Source: an uncultured Lachnospiraceae bacterium (GTDB taxonomy: Bacteria > Bacillota > Clostridia > Lachnospirales > Lachnospiraceae). Taken from it: a stretch of 64,000 bases of DNA. Both the position numbers and the translations under genes were made by a program. The notes beneath the pieces were generated by a model that was given only the letters and a program-made list of their open reading frames with translations, ran no database searches and was not told the DNA's origin. This document shows, piece after piece, positions 52,940 to 62,201 of the stretch. The number at the start of each line of letters is the position of its first letter. The stretch's first letter is position 1. The stretch spans positions 62,001-126,000 of the forward strand of contig UQLY01000005.1 of assembly GCA_900542015.1 (NCBI GenBank), in the 5' to 3' direction.

Positions 52940-54616
52940 ATGCAGTTAACAGGTGCGGAAATAGTAATAGAATGTTTGAAGGAGCAGGGAGTCGATACCG
53001 TATTCGGCTATCCCGGCGGAACGATTTTAAATGTATACGATGCGTTGTACCAGCACAGCAACGAGATCAGACACGTGCTGACGTCCCACGAACAGGGAGC
53101 GGCGCACGCGGCGGACGGTTATGCCAGGGCAACCGGCAAGGTGGGCGTATGTATGGCGACCAGCGGTCCCGGCGCGACCAATCTGGTCACGGGCATTGCC
53201 ACGGCTTATATGGATTCCATTCCGGTTGTGGCGATTACGGCGAATGTTGTTTTGCCGTCGTTAGGCAAGGATTCCTTCCAGGAGGTGGATATTGCCGGCG
53301 TGACGATGCCGATTACCAAACACGGCTATATCGTAAAGGACGTCAACCAGCTTGCGGATACGCTGCGGAAGGCGTTTTATATCGCTCAAAGCGGCAGACC
53401 CGGTCCGGTACTGGTGGACATTACCAAGGACGTGACGGCGAACACTGCCGAGTTTACCCCCAAAGAGCCGATTCCCGTGGAGAAAAAATCCAACTATACG
53501 GCGGAGGATATCGATAAAGCCGCAGAACTGATCGCACAGGCGCAGAAGCCTTTTATCTTTGTGGGCGGCGGCGCTGTTTTGTCGGGAGTTTCCGGACAGG
53601 TAAGAGAGCTTGCGAAAAAAATCGACGCGCCTGTCTGCGATTCCTTGCTGGGGAAAGGCGTTTTTGACGGTCATGACCCCGCCTATACGGGAATGCTTGG
53701 TATGCACGGCACAAAGGCTTCCAATCTGGGCGTTTCTGAATGCGATCTGCTGATCGCCCTGGGCGTCAGATTTTCGGACCGCGTAATCGGAAATCCCAAG
53801 AAATTTGCGGAGAATGCAAAAATTATCCATATCGATATCGACGCGGCTGAAATCAACAAAAATATTAAGACCGACGCGGCGATTGTCGGCGATCTGAAGG
53901 AAGTGCTGGTCAAATTAAACGCAAAGGTAGCCAAAAAGGAGCATAAAGAATGGCTGGCTCATGTCGAGGGCTATAAGGAAAAATATCCGTTAAAATACGA
54001 TGAAACCGTTTTAAGCTGTCCTTATTTTATCGAACAGCTTGATCAGGCGACAAACGGACAGGCGATTATTACGACGGACGTCGGACAGCATCAGATGTGG
54101 GCGGCGCAGTTCTATCAATATTCGGAGCCGAGGACCTTCTTATCCTCCGGCGGTCTGGGCACCATGGGCTACGGCCTGGGCGCCTGCATCGGAGCAAAGC
54201 TGGGCAGACCCGATAAGACGGTGGTCAATATAGCGGGAGACGGGTGCTTCCGTATGAATATGCAGGAGCTTGCCACGGCGAGCCGTTACCAGATTCCCAT
54301 TGTCGAGGTTGTCATCAACAATCAGGTACTGGGCATGGTAAGGCAATGGCAGACGCTGTTTTACGGACAGCGCTATTCCCAGACGATCTTAAAGGACGAG
54401 GTGGATTACTGCAAGGTGGCGGAAGCTCTGGGCTGCAAGGCGTATAGAGTCACGACGAAGGAAGAGGCGCTTCCGGCTATTAAAGAGGCGATTGCCTGCA
54501 GAAAACCCGCTTTGATCGAGGTTGTGATCGACGAGGACGATAAGGTATTCCCGATGGTATCGCCGGGAACGCCCATCAGCGAAGTGTTTGACGCGGACGA
54601 CATCAAAGAAAACTAA
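52940..54616 (+). CDS. ilvB: Acetolactate synthase large subunit
   Basis: A 558-residue ThDP enzyme forming acetolactate or acetohydroxybutyrate. It has the N-terminal pyrimidine-binding domain with catalytic Glu (TSHEQGAAHAADGYARATGK), the central domain, and the C-terminal ThDP motif NIAGDGCFRMNMQELATASR. It follows ilvD by 45 bases. The regulatory subunit gene ilvN is not adjacent. Catabolic acetolactate synthase is less likely given the neighbours. Confidence 0.95.
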   Translation: MQLTGAEIVIECLKEQGVDTVFGYPGGTILNVYDALYQHSNEIRHVLTSHEQGAAHAADGYARATGKVGVCMATSGPGATNLVTGIATAYMDSIPVVAITANVVLPSLGKDSFQEVDIAGVTMPITKHGYIVKDVNQLADTLRKAFYIAQSGRPGPVLVDITKDVTANTAEFTPKEPIPVEKKSNYTAEDIDKAAELIAQAQKPFIFVGGGAVLSGVSGQVRELAKKIDAPVCDSLLGKGVFDGHDPAYTGMLGMHGTKASNLGVSECDLLIALGVRFSDRVIGNPKKFAENAKIIHIDIDAAEINKNIKTDAAIVGDLKEVLVKLNAKVAKKEHKEWLAHVEGYKEKYPLKYDETVLSCPYFIEQLDQATNGQAIITTDVGQHQMWAAQFYQYSEPRTFLSSGGLGTMGYGLGACIGAKLGRPDKTVVNIAGDGCFRMNMQELATASRYQIPIVEVVINNQVLGMVRQWQTLFYGQRYSQTILKDEVDYCKVAEALGCKAYRVTTKEEALPAIKEAIACRKPALIEVVIDEDDKVFPMVSPGTPISEVFDADDIKEN

Positions 54617-54671
54617 TACGGCGGAATGATCCGGCATACCATAGTGGTAAGACGGACGACAGGGGATACTT

Positions 54672-56078
54672 ATGAGGAAAAAGCTTTTGACGGTTTTGGG
54701 GGTTATCGTCGTAACACCGATTATAATGATCCTGATCCTATATCTGGGACTTGTCTGGTATTATTCGGACACGTTTATGAACGGCGTTATGATCAACGGC
54801 GTTTACGCGGCGGGCATGACGCCGGAGGAATTGGACGCGCATCTGCTGGAAAAGACCGGTGAAGCGTCCTTTACCGTATCCGATCAGTACGGGGAAAGCT
54901 ATGAGATACCCCTGCAGGATATGGATTTTTCCTATACTTATTTGAAAGAGCTGAAAAAGATCAAGGCAGGACAGAACCCCTTTTACTGGGGGATCGCTTT
55001 GGTAAGCGGAGAAAGCCGGCAGTATACCGTTACGCCCGAAGGCGTCTGCGATACGGAAAAACTGGAAAACTATCTGCTGTCCATGGATCTGATACAAAAT
55101 CAGGCGGACCCGGACCATATCCGGGTGGAAATCGTCAAGGGAAAAGACGGATATGAACTGATTGACGATACGGAAAACCTGCTGGATACGGATAAGACTC
55201 TGGAAACCGTAAAGGAAGCCGTGTCAAGCGGCGAAAGAAGTCTGGATTTGAAAGAGGCGGGCTGTTATACGGAGATCGAATATACCGATCAGATGCTGGA
55301 AACGCTGGCTCTCTGGGAAAAGGTACAAAAATTACAGGATATAGAAATCGTCTGCCGGTTTTATGACGGCGACGAAGTCGCAGACGCTTCGGTTATCTGC
55401 GAATGGATTGCCCTGGATGAAAGCGGAGCGTTTCTTCTGGACGAAAACGGCGAATTGGTCCTGAATGAGACGGCGGTAGAGGAATATGTGGAGCGGCTTG
55501 CCGGTCTTCATGACAGCGTCAACGGTCCCTGGATTTTTTCTCCCACCAGAGGCGGGACCGTAACCATTGAAAAGGGCACTTACGGCTATAAGCTGAATCA
55601 GAAAAAGCAGAAAGAGTTTCTGATGGAACAGGTCTATGCCCATGAAAGCGTTACCGCCGAACCGATTTACAGCCAGCAGGGCTTTGGAAATACGGCGGGA
55701 GATATCGGCTCCACCTACATAGAAGTGGATATGACGAATCAGATGATGTATTATTACAGAGACGGCGTGCAGCAGTTGTCAACGCCGGTTGTAACGGGCA
55801 ATACCTCAAAGGGAAACGGAACGCCCCAGAGAGTGTGTTATGTCTATTATAAGCAGAGGAACCGCGTCCTGATCGGGGAGGATTATCGGACCCCGGTGTC
55901 TTACTGGATGGCTGTTTACGGCAATATCGGCATTCACGATGCGAGCTGGAGAGGAAAATTCGGCGGGACGATTTACAAGACAAACGGTTCCCACGGCTGT
56001 ATCAATACGCCGACGAAAGCGGTCAGCCAGTTGTATCAGATGGTGGAGGAAGGAACTCCTGTCATTATGTTTTATTAA
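54672..56078 (+). CDS. L,D-transpeptidase with putative peptidoglycan-binding domain
   Basis: A 468-residue membrane-anchored cell wall enzyme. There is an N-terminal helix (residues 4-31), repeated PG-binding/VanW-like extracellular modules (about 40-330), and a C-terminal YkuD domain (about 340-468) with the catalytic signature: His and Asp in GIHDASW and the Cys in NGSHGCINTP. It forms 3-3 peptidoglycan crosslinks (family knowledge). It follows ilvB by 55 bases without a clear promoter. Confidence 0.93.
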   Translation: MRKKLLTVLGVIVVTPIIMILILYLGLVWYYSDTFMNGVMINGVYAAGMTPEELDAHLLEKTGEASFTVSDQYGESYEIPLQDMDFSYTYLKELKKIKAGQNPFYWGIALVSGESRQYTVTPEGVCDTEKLENYLLSMDLIQNQADPDHIRVEIVKGKDGYELIDDTENLLDTDKTLETVKEAVSSGERSLDLKEAGCYTEIEYTDQMLETLALWEKVQKLQDIEIVCRFYDGDEVADASVICEWIALDESGAFLLDENGELVLNETAVEEYVERLAGLHDSVNGPWIFSPTRGGTVTIEKGTYGYKLNQKKQKEFLMEQVYAHESVTAEPIYSQQGFGNTAGDIGSTYIEVDMTNQMMYYYRDGVQQLSTPVVTGNTSKGNGTPQRVCYVYYKQRNRVLIGEDYRTPVSYWMAVYGNIGIHDASWRGKFGGTIYKTNGSHGCINTPTKAVSQLYQMVEEGTPVIMFY

Positions 56079-56086
56079 ATTAACCG

Positions 56087-56115
56087 TTGACGAAAAAAAC
56101 ATAGAAAGGTACAAT
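56087..56115 (+). promoter_or_regulatory. Promoter of serC-serA
   Basis: TTGACG (56087-56092), a 17-bp spacer and TACAAT (56110-56115), 69 bases before serC. Confidence 0.78.
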
Positions 56116-56184
56116 GAAATTTAGATTTGTATTTGTTTTCGTACAAACGGTCATTAGATTTTTTAATTAGAGGAGGGACCAGAC

Positions 56185-57267
56185 GTGTCCAGAGTTTACA
56201 ATTTTTCAGCAGGTCCGGCAGTTTTACCTGAAGAAGTATTAAAAGAAGCTGCAGATGAAATGTTAGATTACAAAGGAAGCGGTATGTCCGTTATGGAAAT
56301 GAGCCACCGCTCCAAAGTGTATGACGGCATTATCAAAGAGGCAGAGGCGGATTTGAGGGAGTTGATGAATATTCCCGACAATTACAAGGTACTGTTCTTA
56401 CAGGGCGGAGCAAGCCAGCAGTTTGCAATGATACCCATGAACCTGATGAAAAATAAAAAAGCAGGCTATATCGTAACGGGACAGTGGGCGAAAAAGGCAT
56501 ATCAGGAAGCGAAGCTTTACGGAGAGGCAATCGAGCTTGCATCCAGCGCCGACAAGACATTTTCCTACATACCCGACTGCAGCGATCTGGACATACCCGA
56601 AGATCTGGATTATGTATATATCTGTGAAAACAATACCATTTACGGCACCAAGTACCATACGCTGCCCAATACCAAAGGACATACGCTGGTAGCGGACGTT
56701 TCCTCCTGCTTTTTGTCGGAGCCCGTTGACGTGACCAAATACGGCATGATTTACGGCGGCGTACAGAAAAACATCGGACCGGCAGGCGTCGTTATCTGCA
56801 TTATCCGCGAGGATCTGATTACGGAAGACGTATTGCCCGGCACGCCTACGATGCTGCGCTACAAAATCCATGCAGATGCACAGTCCTTATACAATACGCC
56901 GCCCTGCTATGGAATCTATATCTGCGGCAAAGTATTCAAATGGCTGAAAAAAATGGGCGGACTTTCCGTCATGAAGGAAAGAAACGAAGAAAAGGCAAAG
57001 ATCTTATATGATTTTCTTGACGAGAGCAAGCTGTTCCACGGCACGGTTGTCAAAGAGGACCGCTCCCTGATGAACGTTCCTTTTGTAACGGGAGACGCGG
57101 ATCTGGATGCAAAATTTGTCAAAGAAGCGACGGAAGCGGGCTTTGTCAACTTAAAGGGTCACAGAACCGTGGGCGGTATGAGAGCGTCCATCTACAATGC
57201 GATGCCCAAGGAAGGCGTTGAAAAATTAGTTGCTTTTATGAAGGAATTTGAAGCGAAAAATTCATAA
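56185..57267 (+). CDS. serC: Phosphoserine aminotransferase
   Basis: A 360-residue PLP enzyme of the serine pathway. The N-terminus RVYNFSAGPAVLPEEVL and GSGMSVMEMSHRSKVYD are typical; the PLP lysine lies in IYGGVQKNIGPAGVVI; GHRTVGGMRASIYNAMP is near the end. The start is GTG 56185 after GAGGAGGGA. It is cotranscribed with serA, which begins 27 bases downstream. Confidence 0.97.
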   Translation: MSRVYNFSAGPAVLPEEVLKEAADEMLDYKGSGMSVMEMSHRSKVYDGIIKEAEADLRELMNIPDNYKVLFLQGGASQQFAMIPMNLMKNKKAGYIVTGQWAKKAYQEAKLYGEAIELASSADKTFSYIPDCSDLDIPEDLDYVYICENNTIYGTKYHTLPNTKGHTLVADVSSCFLSEPVDVTKYGMIYGGVQKNIGPAGVVICIIREDLITEDVLPGTPTMLRYKIHADAQSLYNTPPCYGIYICGKVFKWLKKMGGLSVMKERNEEKAKILYDFLDESKLFHGTVVKEDRSLMNVPFVTGDADLDAKFVKEATEAGFVNLKGHRTVGGMRASIYNAMPKEGVEKLVAFMKEFEAKNS

Positions 57268-57294
57268 CCGATAAACAGAAAGAAGGATAAAACA

Positions 57295-58458
57295 GTGTTT
57301 CAGTATTATTGTGCAAATCCCATCGCGCAGGTTGGTCTTGACAACTTCGGCGAAGGATATACCAAAACAGATGATGTAAATGCGGCTGACGGCATACTGG
57401 TCAGAAGCGCCGATATGCACTCCATGGAGTTTTCCGATAAGCTTCTTGCGGTAGTCAGAGCCGGAGCCGGCGTCAACAATATTCCCCTGGAGGAATGCGC
57501 TAAGAAAGGAATCGTCGTATTTAATACGCCCGGCGCAAACTCCAACGCGGTCAAAGAGCTTGTGCTTTGCGGAATGCTCCTTGCCTGCCGCGATATTACG
57601 GGCGGCATCGACTGGGTAAAGACGCAGGCGGATAACGCGGATGTGGCAAAAGCGGCGGAAAAGGAAAAGAAAAAATTTGCCGGCACCGAGATCATGGGAA
57701 AAAAGCTGGGAATCATCGGACTGGGCGCCATCGGCGTCAAAGTGGCGAACGCGGCAAAACATCTGGGTATGGAAGTATACGGATATGACCCGTATCTTTC
57801 CGTAGACGCGGCGTGGAATTTGAGCCGCGACGTGAAACACGTATTAAATGTCGAGGACATTTACAGAGAATGCGATTTCATTACCGTCCATGTGCCGGCT
57901 TTGGATTCTACCAAGGGTATGATCAACAAAGAGGCGATCGATATGATGAAGGACGGCGTTGTGATCTTAAACTTTGCCAGAGACGTGCTTTGTAAAGAAG
58001 AGGATGTGCTTGCGGGCATCGCTTCCGGCAAAATCCGCAAATATGTGACGGATTTCCCGAACACGATTACAACGGGAAAAGAGGGCTGCATCGTAACGCC
58101 CCACATCGGTGCGTCTACCGAAGAATCTGAAGATAACTGCGCTGTTATGGGCGTCAAGGAAATGAAGGATTACCTGGAAAACGGCAATATCAAAAACAGC
58201 GTCAACTATCCGGCTCTGGATATGGGCGTATGTACAAAGGCGGGACGCGTGGCGGTATTCCACAAAAATATTGCCAATATGATTACCAAGCTTGCGGGTG
58301 CGTTCGGCGATGTAAACATCAATATTTCCGACATGAGCAACAAATCCAAAGGGGATTTTGCGGTATCCATGTTTGATATTGAAGCGCCGGCGACAGAAGA
58401 CGTCATCAGACAGCTTTCTGCGATTGACGGTGTGTTCCGTGTACGCGTTGTAAAATAA
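57295..58458 (+). CDS. serA: D-3-phosphoglycerate dehydrogenase
   Basis: A 387-residue NAD-dependent dehydrogenase, first enzyme of serine synthesis. Motifs: RAGAGVNNIPLEECAKKGI, NAD fold KLGIIGLGAIGVKVANAA, PHIGASTEESEDNCAV with the catalytic His, and a C-terminal ACT domain (GRVAVFHKNIANMITKLAGA) as in the short ACT-containing type. GTG 57295 is the start, with AGAAAGAAGG upstream. The operon ends in a strong terminator. Confidence 0.96.
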   Translation: MFQYYCANPIAQVGLDNFGEGYTKTDDVNAADGILVRSADMHSMEFSDKLLAVVRAGAGVNNIPLEECAKKGIVVFNTPGANSNAVKELVLCGMLLACRDITGGIDWVKTQADNADVAKAAEKEKKKFAGTEIMGKKLGIIGLGAIGVKVANAAKHLGMEVYGYDPYLSVDAAWNLSRDVKHVLNVEDIYRECDFITVHVPALDSTKGMINKEAIDMMKDGVVILNFARDVLCKEEDVLAGIASGKIRKYVTDFPNTITTGKEGCIVTPHIGASTEESEDNCAVMGVKEMKDYLENGNIKNSVNYPALDMGVCTKAGRVAVFHKNIANMITKLAGAFGDVNINISDMSNKSKGDFAVSMFDIEAPATEDVIRQLSAIDGVFRVRVVK

Positions 58459-58473
58459 TACCGAATGTTTTAG

Positions 58474-58506
58474 GAAGGGGCTGTCTGTATTTGCCCCTTC
58501 TTTTTT
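58474..58506 (+). terminator. Terminator after serA
   Basis: GAAGGGGC (58474-58481) and GCCCCTTC (58493-58500), an 8-bp perfect stem, with TTTTTT at 58501-58506. Confidence 0.95.
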
Positions 58507-58507
58507 G

Positions 58508-58536
58508 TTGAAGGACAGCGTTTCTTTGGGTATAAT
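58508..58536 (+). promoter_or_regulatory. Promoter of the J-like/TPR and Hsp70 genes
   Basis: TTGAAG (58508-58513), a 17-bp spacer and TATAAT (58531-58536), starting one base after the serA terminator tract. No CIRCE element is present. Confidence 0.78.
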
Positions 58537-58577
58537 GAAAAATAGAATGAAAAAGAAAAATAAAACCGGACGGGGGA

Positions 58578-61500
58578 ATGGAAATGGAAGCGTATTTAAT
58601 TTGGAAAGTATTGGGGATAGAGGAGACAAAGGATGAAAATGTGATCAGACAGGCGTACCGCGAACAGCTTGCCGGGGTCAATCCGGAAGAGGACCAGGCG
58701 GGATTTATGCGCCTGCGCGAGGCATATGAACAGGCGCTTGCCTTTGCGGCGCAGACCGAAGAAGCCGGCGACGATATGGAAGCTTTAAAGAACGGCACCG
58801 AGGCGGATCAGTGGATTTACCGCATTGATCGGATTTATCAGGATGTGGATAAACGCCGGAATCCGGCAAAATGGCAGGAAGCCTTTGAAGCGGATGTATG
58901 CAAAGATCTGGATTTGGATTCCGAGATTCCGGAACGGTTTTTGGTTTATATTATGAGCCACCACTATATGCCCATGGAGGTATGGCAGGCGATAGACGCT
59001 AAATTCCATTATGTGGATGATTTAGAACTGTTAAAGGAAAAGTTTCCCGAGGATTTTTTAAATTATGTGAAATATAAGGTGGATCATGAGGAATTTATCG
59101 ATTTCACGATTTTTGGCGGGGATACGACCGAGCATGTGGACGATTATTTGTACAAATATTTTGACCTGAAAAACCTTGTGGATCGGTCGGACGGAAGCAA
59201 TCTGGAGGAAATCGCGGCGGCGATCAAAGCCCTGGATGATTATGACGTCTATTACCCCTATGCGGATGCGGAAATCATCCGCGCCGCGCTGTTGGCGGGG
59301 ACGGATGCGGATATTCAAAGGGCTTTTGAACTGGCGGATAAGCTCTACAGCGAATATCCCGATAATCCGTATATTGCTTATTACTGCGCCGAGGCGATGA
59401 GAAAAGCCGGGCATTTGCAGGAGACGGAAGAGATCTTTAAAAAGCTTTTAGAGGACGACCCCGACCATTATATGGCGAAATTCGGCATGGCAAATATCAT
59501 GGCGGACCGCGGGGAGCTTGCCGAGGCAAAGGAATACTGCCTGGATCTGCTGGATATCGACGACCGCAGCCAGGATATCAGGGATTTTCTGGATCGTCTG
59601 AATGAAAAACTGATTGTCATATATCAGGAAAAGCTGGAAGAGAATCCCGATGATTTTGAGACGACCAACAAGCTTGCATGGTGTTATTTCCAGATGCAGG
59701 ATTTTAAGGCGGTAGAAAGACTCTTAAACGGCTTGGACGAAAAATACCATGAGGAATACGACTATATCAATCTGATCGGCAGAAACTACCTTGCCATGGA
59801 CGAATATGACAAGGCGATGGAATATCTGCCGAAATGGCGGGACATCATAGAGGCGACCGTGGACGACGGCTCCAAGGAAGCGAAGAAACGGCTCAACAGA
59901 AGGGCGTTTTCCTATTTTGCCATAGGTTTCTGCCAATGGAACCAGAATTTAATTCCCGAGGCGACGCAAAACCTGTACCGGAGCATCGAGCTGGAGGATA
60001 AGTTTGTCACGAAGCTTTCTTATATGGATCAGATGGCGTTATTTTATCTGAACGCCGGCAGCAACGAGCAGGCGATCGGGATGTGCAATCAGATTATTGA
60101 AGAGGACCGCAATTATTTCCCGGCATATGTCAAGAGACAGCAGGCTTATTTTGAATTGAAAAACGGGCAGGGAGTCATCGACGATTTCTATGAATGTATC
60201 CGCCTGTATCCGGGATATGTAAAGCCCTATGTGCTTGCATACAAGACCTTTTACTTTTACAGACAGTACGAGGACGCCGAGGGCATCTTTAAAAGAGCCG
60301 AAGAAGCGGGCTTAACAAGCGATGAAATGCAGCTTTACCGTTTTAAGATCCGGAGAATAACAAGGACGGGCGGCGAGAACTGGCAGGAAACCCTTGAGGA
60401 AGTAAAGGCTTTCAAAGATCAGTGGCTTGCAAAAAAACAGCCTGCCGGGGATACGGAAGATCAGGAACAGGACGAAGAGCAAAGCGATCTGGAGGACCCT
60501 TCGGAACTGTATCTGGAGATCGGACTGCTGTATTGGGATTTGAACGATACCGATTCTGCAATGCGGACCGTGGAGGAAGGTTTACATAAGTATGGGGAGC
60601 GTACCAACCTGCTGTGGTTAAAAGGCGACCTGCTTATGGATACGAAGGATGATAACGGTGCGTTAAGCTGCTTTAAGAAGATTGCGGAGCGGGAGCCGGA
60701 TAACGCCAACGCGCATATAGATATCGGAAAATGTCTGGACAATCTGGGCTTGCATAAGGTCAACGACCGCGCCGAGAAAGCGATTTTGGAATATGAAAAA
60801 GCCTACGAAATCAACCCCAGACATTCAGAGGTTAATTTCCTGCTGGCGCGTATGTATAAACGTAAATTTTTGTACAACCGTTCCGACAAAAAAGCATACG
60901 AAAAGGCACTGTTTCACAGCAATGCACAGTTGGAAATCAGCGAGGACGACGCTTTTTACTATATAGAGCGGGGCTTATTGTATGAAGAGGTGCACGAGCT
61001 GGAATTGGCGCTGGCGGATTTCTTAAAGGCGGCGCAGTTAGAGCCAGATAATATTTATGCCCATAATAATGCGGCGGATATTTACCGCAAAATGAAAAAG
61101 TTTGAAGAGGCGCTGCAAGAGTCGATGGAAGCGTTAAAACTTCCCAACGAAGGAAACAGTGTCTGGGTGTGCTCGGGAATAGCGGACGCTTACGAGGGTC
61201 TGGGGGACTATAAAAAAGCCATCGAATATACCCAAAAGCAGATGAAGGTTGTGCCAAGAAGCGCTTATCTGTTGGAAAACCTTGCAAGAAGATGGTGTAA
61301 GGTGCATCAGTATGATAAGGCGCGGGAAGTCTATGACGAAATGTTAAAAAACAACCTGATGAACGGCAGATATGTCCTCTGGAACAAGGCGGAAACCTAC
61401 AGCCAGGAAGGAAACAACCCGGAGGCGGAAAAGTATTATCGGAAAGTAATCAGCCAGGAAAAAAACAATCCTCAGGTATTGTTGGAATGCTATCGGAGAA

Positions 61501-62177
61501 TCGGAGATTTTTATCATCATACGGACGCTTTTAAAAAAGCGATTGAAGCGTATCTGAAATGTATCGAACTTGTCCGGGAAATTGATCAGACGGATGAGCG
61601 GACCGTTTCAAATCGTTACTATGATATTGCCGAGTCTTATCATGATATGGGAGATCAGGCGCAGGCGGCGGCTTATGCGAAAAAATATCTGGATTCTCTT
61701 TTAAAGCTGGACGGCAGCTATGAGCAGAGAATATTTGAGGATAAACGCTACAGCATGGTAAGGGCATATTTTATTACCTATGCCTTTGTCATGACAGGCG
61801 ATCTGGAGCAGGCGAAAAAATACCAGAAGGTCGTCACGGAATGCTATCCCTGCGACGATTGTTACATGAAGGCGTGCAGCGAAGCGTATTACGGGCAGGG
61901 ATTGATCTTCGAGGCGGAAGGAAAGCTTGCGGAAGCGGCGGAATATATGCAGAAGGCGGCGGATGTTTCCGACGTGGAATATGTCTGCGGCTGCGACAGT
62001 ATGCGGGCGTTAAAGCGGGTACGGCGAAAGATGGCGGCGTTGGAGCGTGCAAAGGAAGCGCAGAAAGAAAATACCGCACAGGGCGCGGCGCCGCAGCCGG
62101 AGACGCCGCTGACTGCGGAAAGCGACAGGACTTCAAAGAAAAAGGGTATTTTTGACTTCCTGAAAAAGAAAAAATAG
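58578..62177 (+). CDS. Large TPR protein with degenerate J-like domain
   Basis: A 1199-residue soluble protein. Residues 1-60 resemble a J domain (WKVLGIEE, VIRQAYREQLAG, FMRLREAYEQAL), but the HPD tripeptide reads NPE (residues 35-37). The rest is mostly TPR-like helices, e.g. PYIAYYCAEAMRKAGHLQET and NAAGIYR-type repeats such as NIYAHNNAADIYRKMKKFEE, ending in a charged tail. The next gene, 24 bases on, is an HscC-like Hsp70, so this is likely its dedicated co-chaperone or client adaptor. E. coli HscC likewise has dedicated J-type partners. ATG 58578 or 58584 are both possible. Confidence 0.85.
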   Translation: MEMEAYLIWKVLGIEETKDENVIRQAYREQLAGVNPEEDQAGFMRLREAYEQALAFAAQTEEAGDDMEALKNGTEADQWIYRIDRIYQDVDKRRNPAKWQEAFEADVCKDLDLDSEIPERFLVYIMSHHYMPMEVWQAIDAKFHYVDDLELLKEKFPEDFLNYVKYKVDHEEFIDFTIFGGDTTEHVDDYLYKYFDLKNLVDRSDGSNLEEIAAAIKALDDYDVYYPYADAEIIRAALLAGTDADIQRAFELADKLYSEYPDNPYIAYYCAEAMRKAGHLQETEEIFKKLLEDDPDHYMAKFGMANIMADRGELAEAKEYCLDLLDIDDRSQDIRDFLDRLNEKLIVIYQEKLEENPDDFETTNKLAWCYFQMQDFKAVERLLNGLDEKYHEEYDYINLIGRNYLAMDEYDKAMEYLPKWRDIIEATVDDGSKEAKKRLNRRAFSYFAIGFCQWNQNLIPEATQNLYRSIELEDKFVTKLSYMDQMALFYLNAGSNEQAIGMCNQIIEEDRNYFPAYVKRQQAYFELKNGQGVIDDFYECIRLYPGYVKPYVLAYKTFYFYRQYEDAEGIFKRAEEAGLTSDEMQLYRFKIRRITRTGGENWQETLEEVKAFKDQWLAKKQPAGDTEDQEQDEEQSDLEDPSELYLEIGLLYWDLNDTDSAMRTVEEGLHKYGERTNLLWLKGDLLMDTKDDNGALSCFKKIAEREPDNANAHIDIGKCLDNLGLHKVNDRAEKAILEYEKAYEINPRHSEVNFLLARMYKRKFLYNRSDKKAYEKALFHSNAQLEISEDDAFYYIERGLLYEEVHELELALADFLKAAQLEPDNIYAHNNAADIYRKMKKFEEALQESMEALKLPNEGNSVWVCSGIADAYEGLGDYKKAIEYTQKQMKVVPRSAYLLENLARRWCKVHQYDKAREVYDEMLKNNLMNGRYVLWNKAETYSQEGNNPEAEKYYRKVISQEKNNPQVLLECYRRIGDFYHHTDAFKKAIEAYLKCIELVREIDQTDERTVSNRYYDIAESYHDMGDQAQAAAYAKKYLDSLLKLDGSYEQRIFEDKRYSMVRAYFITYAFVMTGDLEQAKKYQKVVTECYPCDDCYMKACSEAYYGQGLIFEAEGKLAEAAEYMQKAADVSDVEYVCGCDSMRALKRVRRKMAALERAKEAQKENTAQGAAPQPETPLTAESDRTSKKKGIFDFLKKKK

Positions 62178-62201
62178 GCAGCACGGAAATGGAGATATAC
62201 A

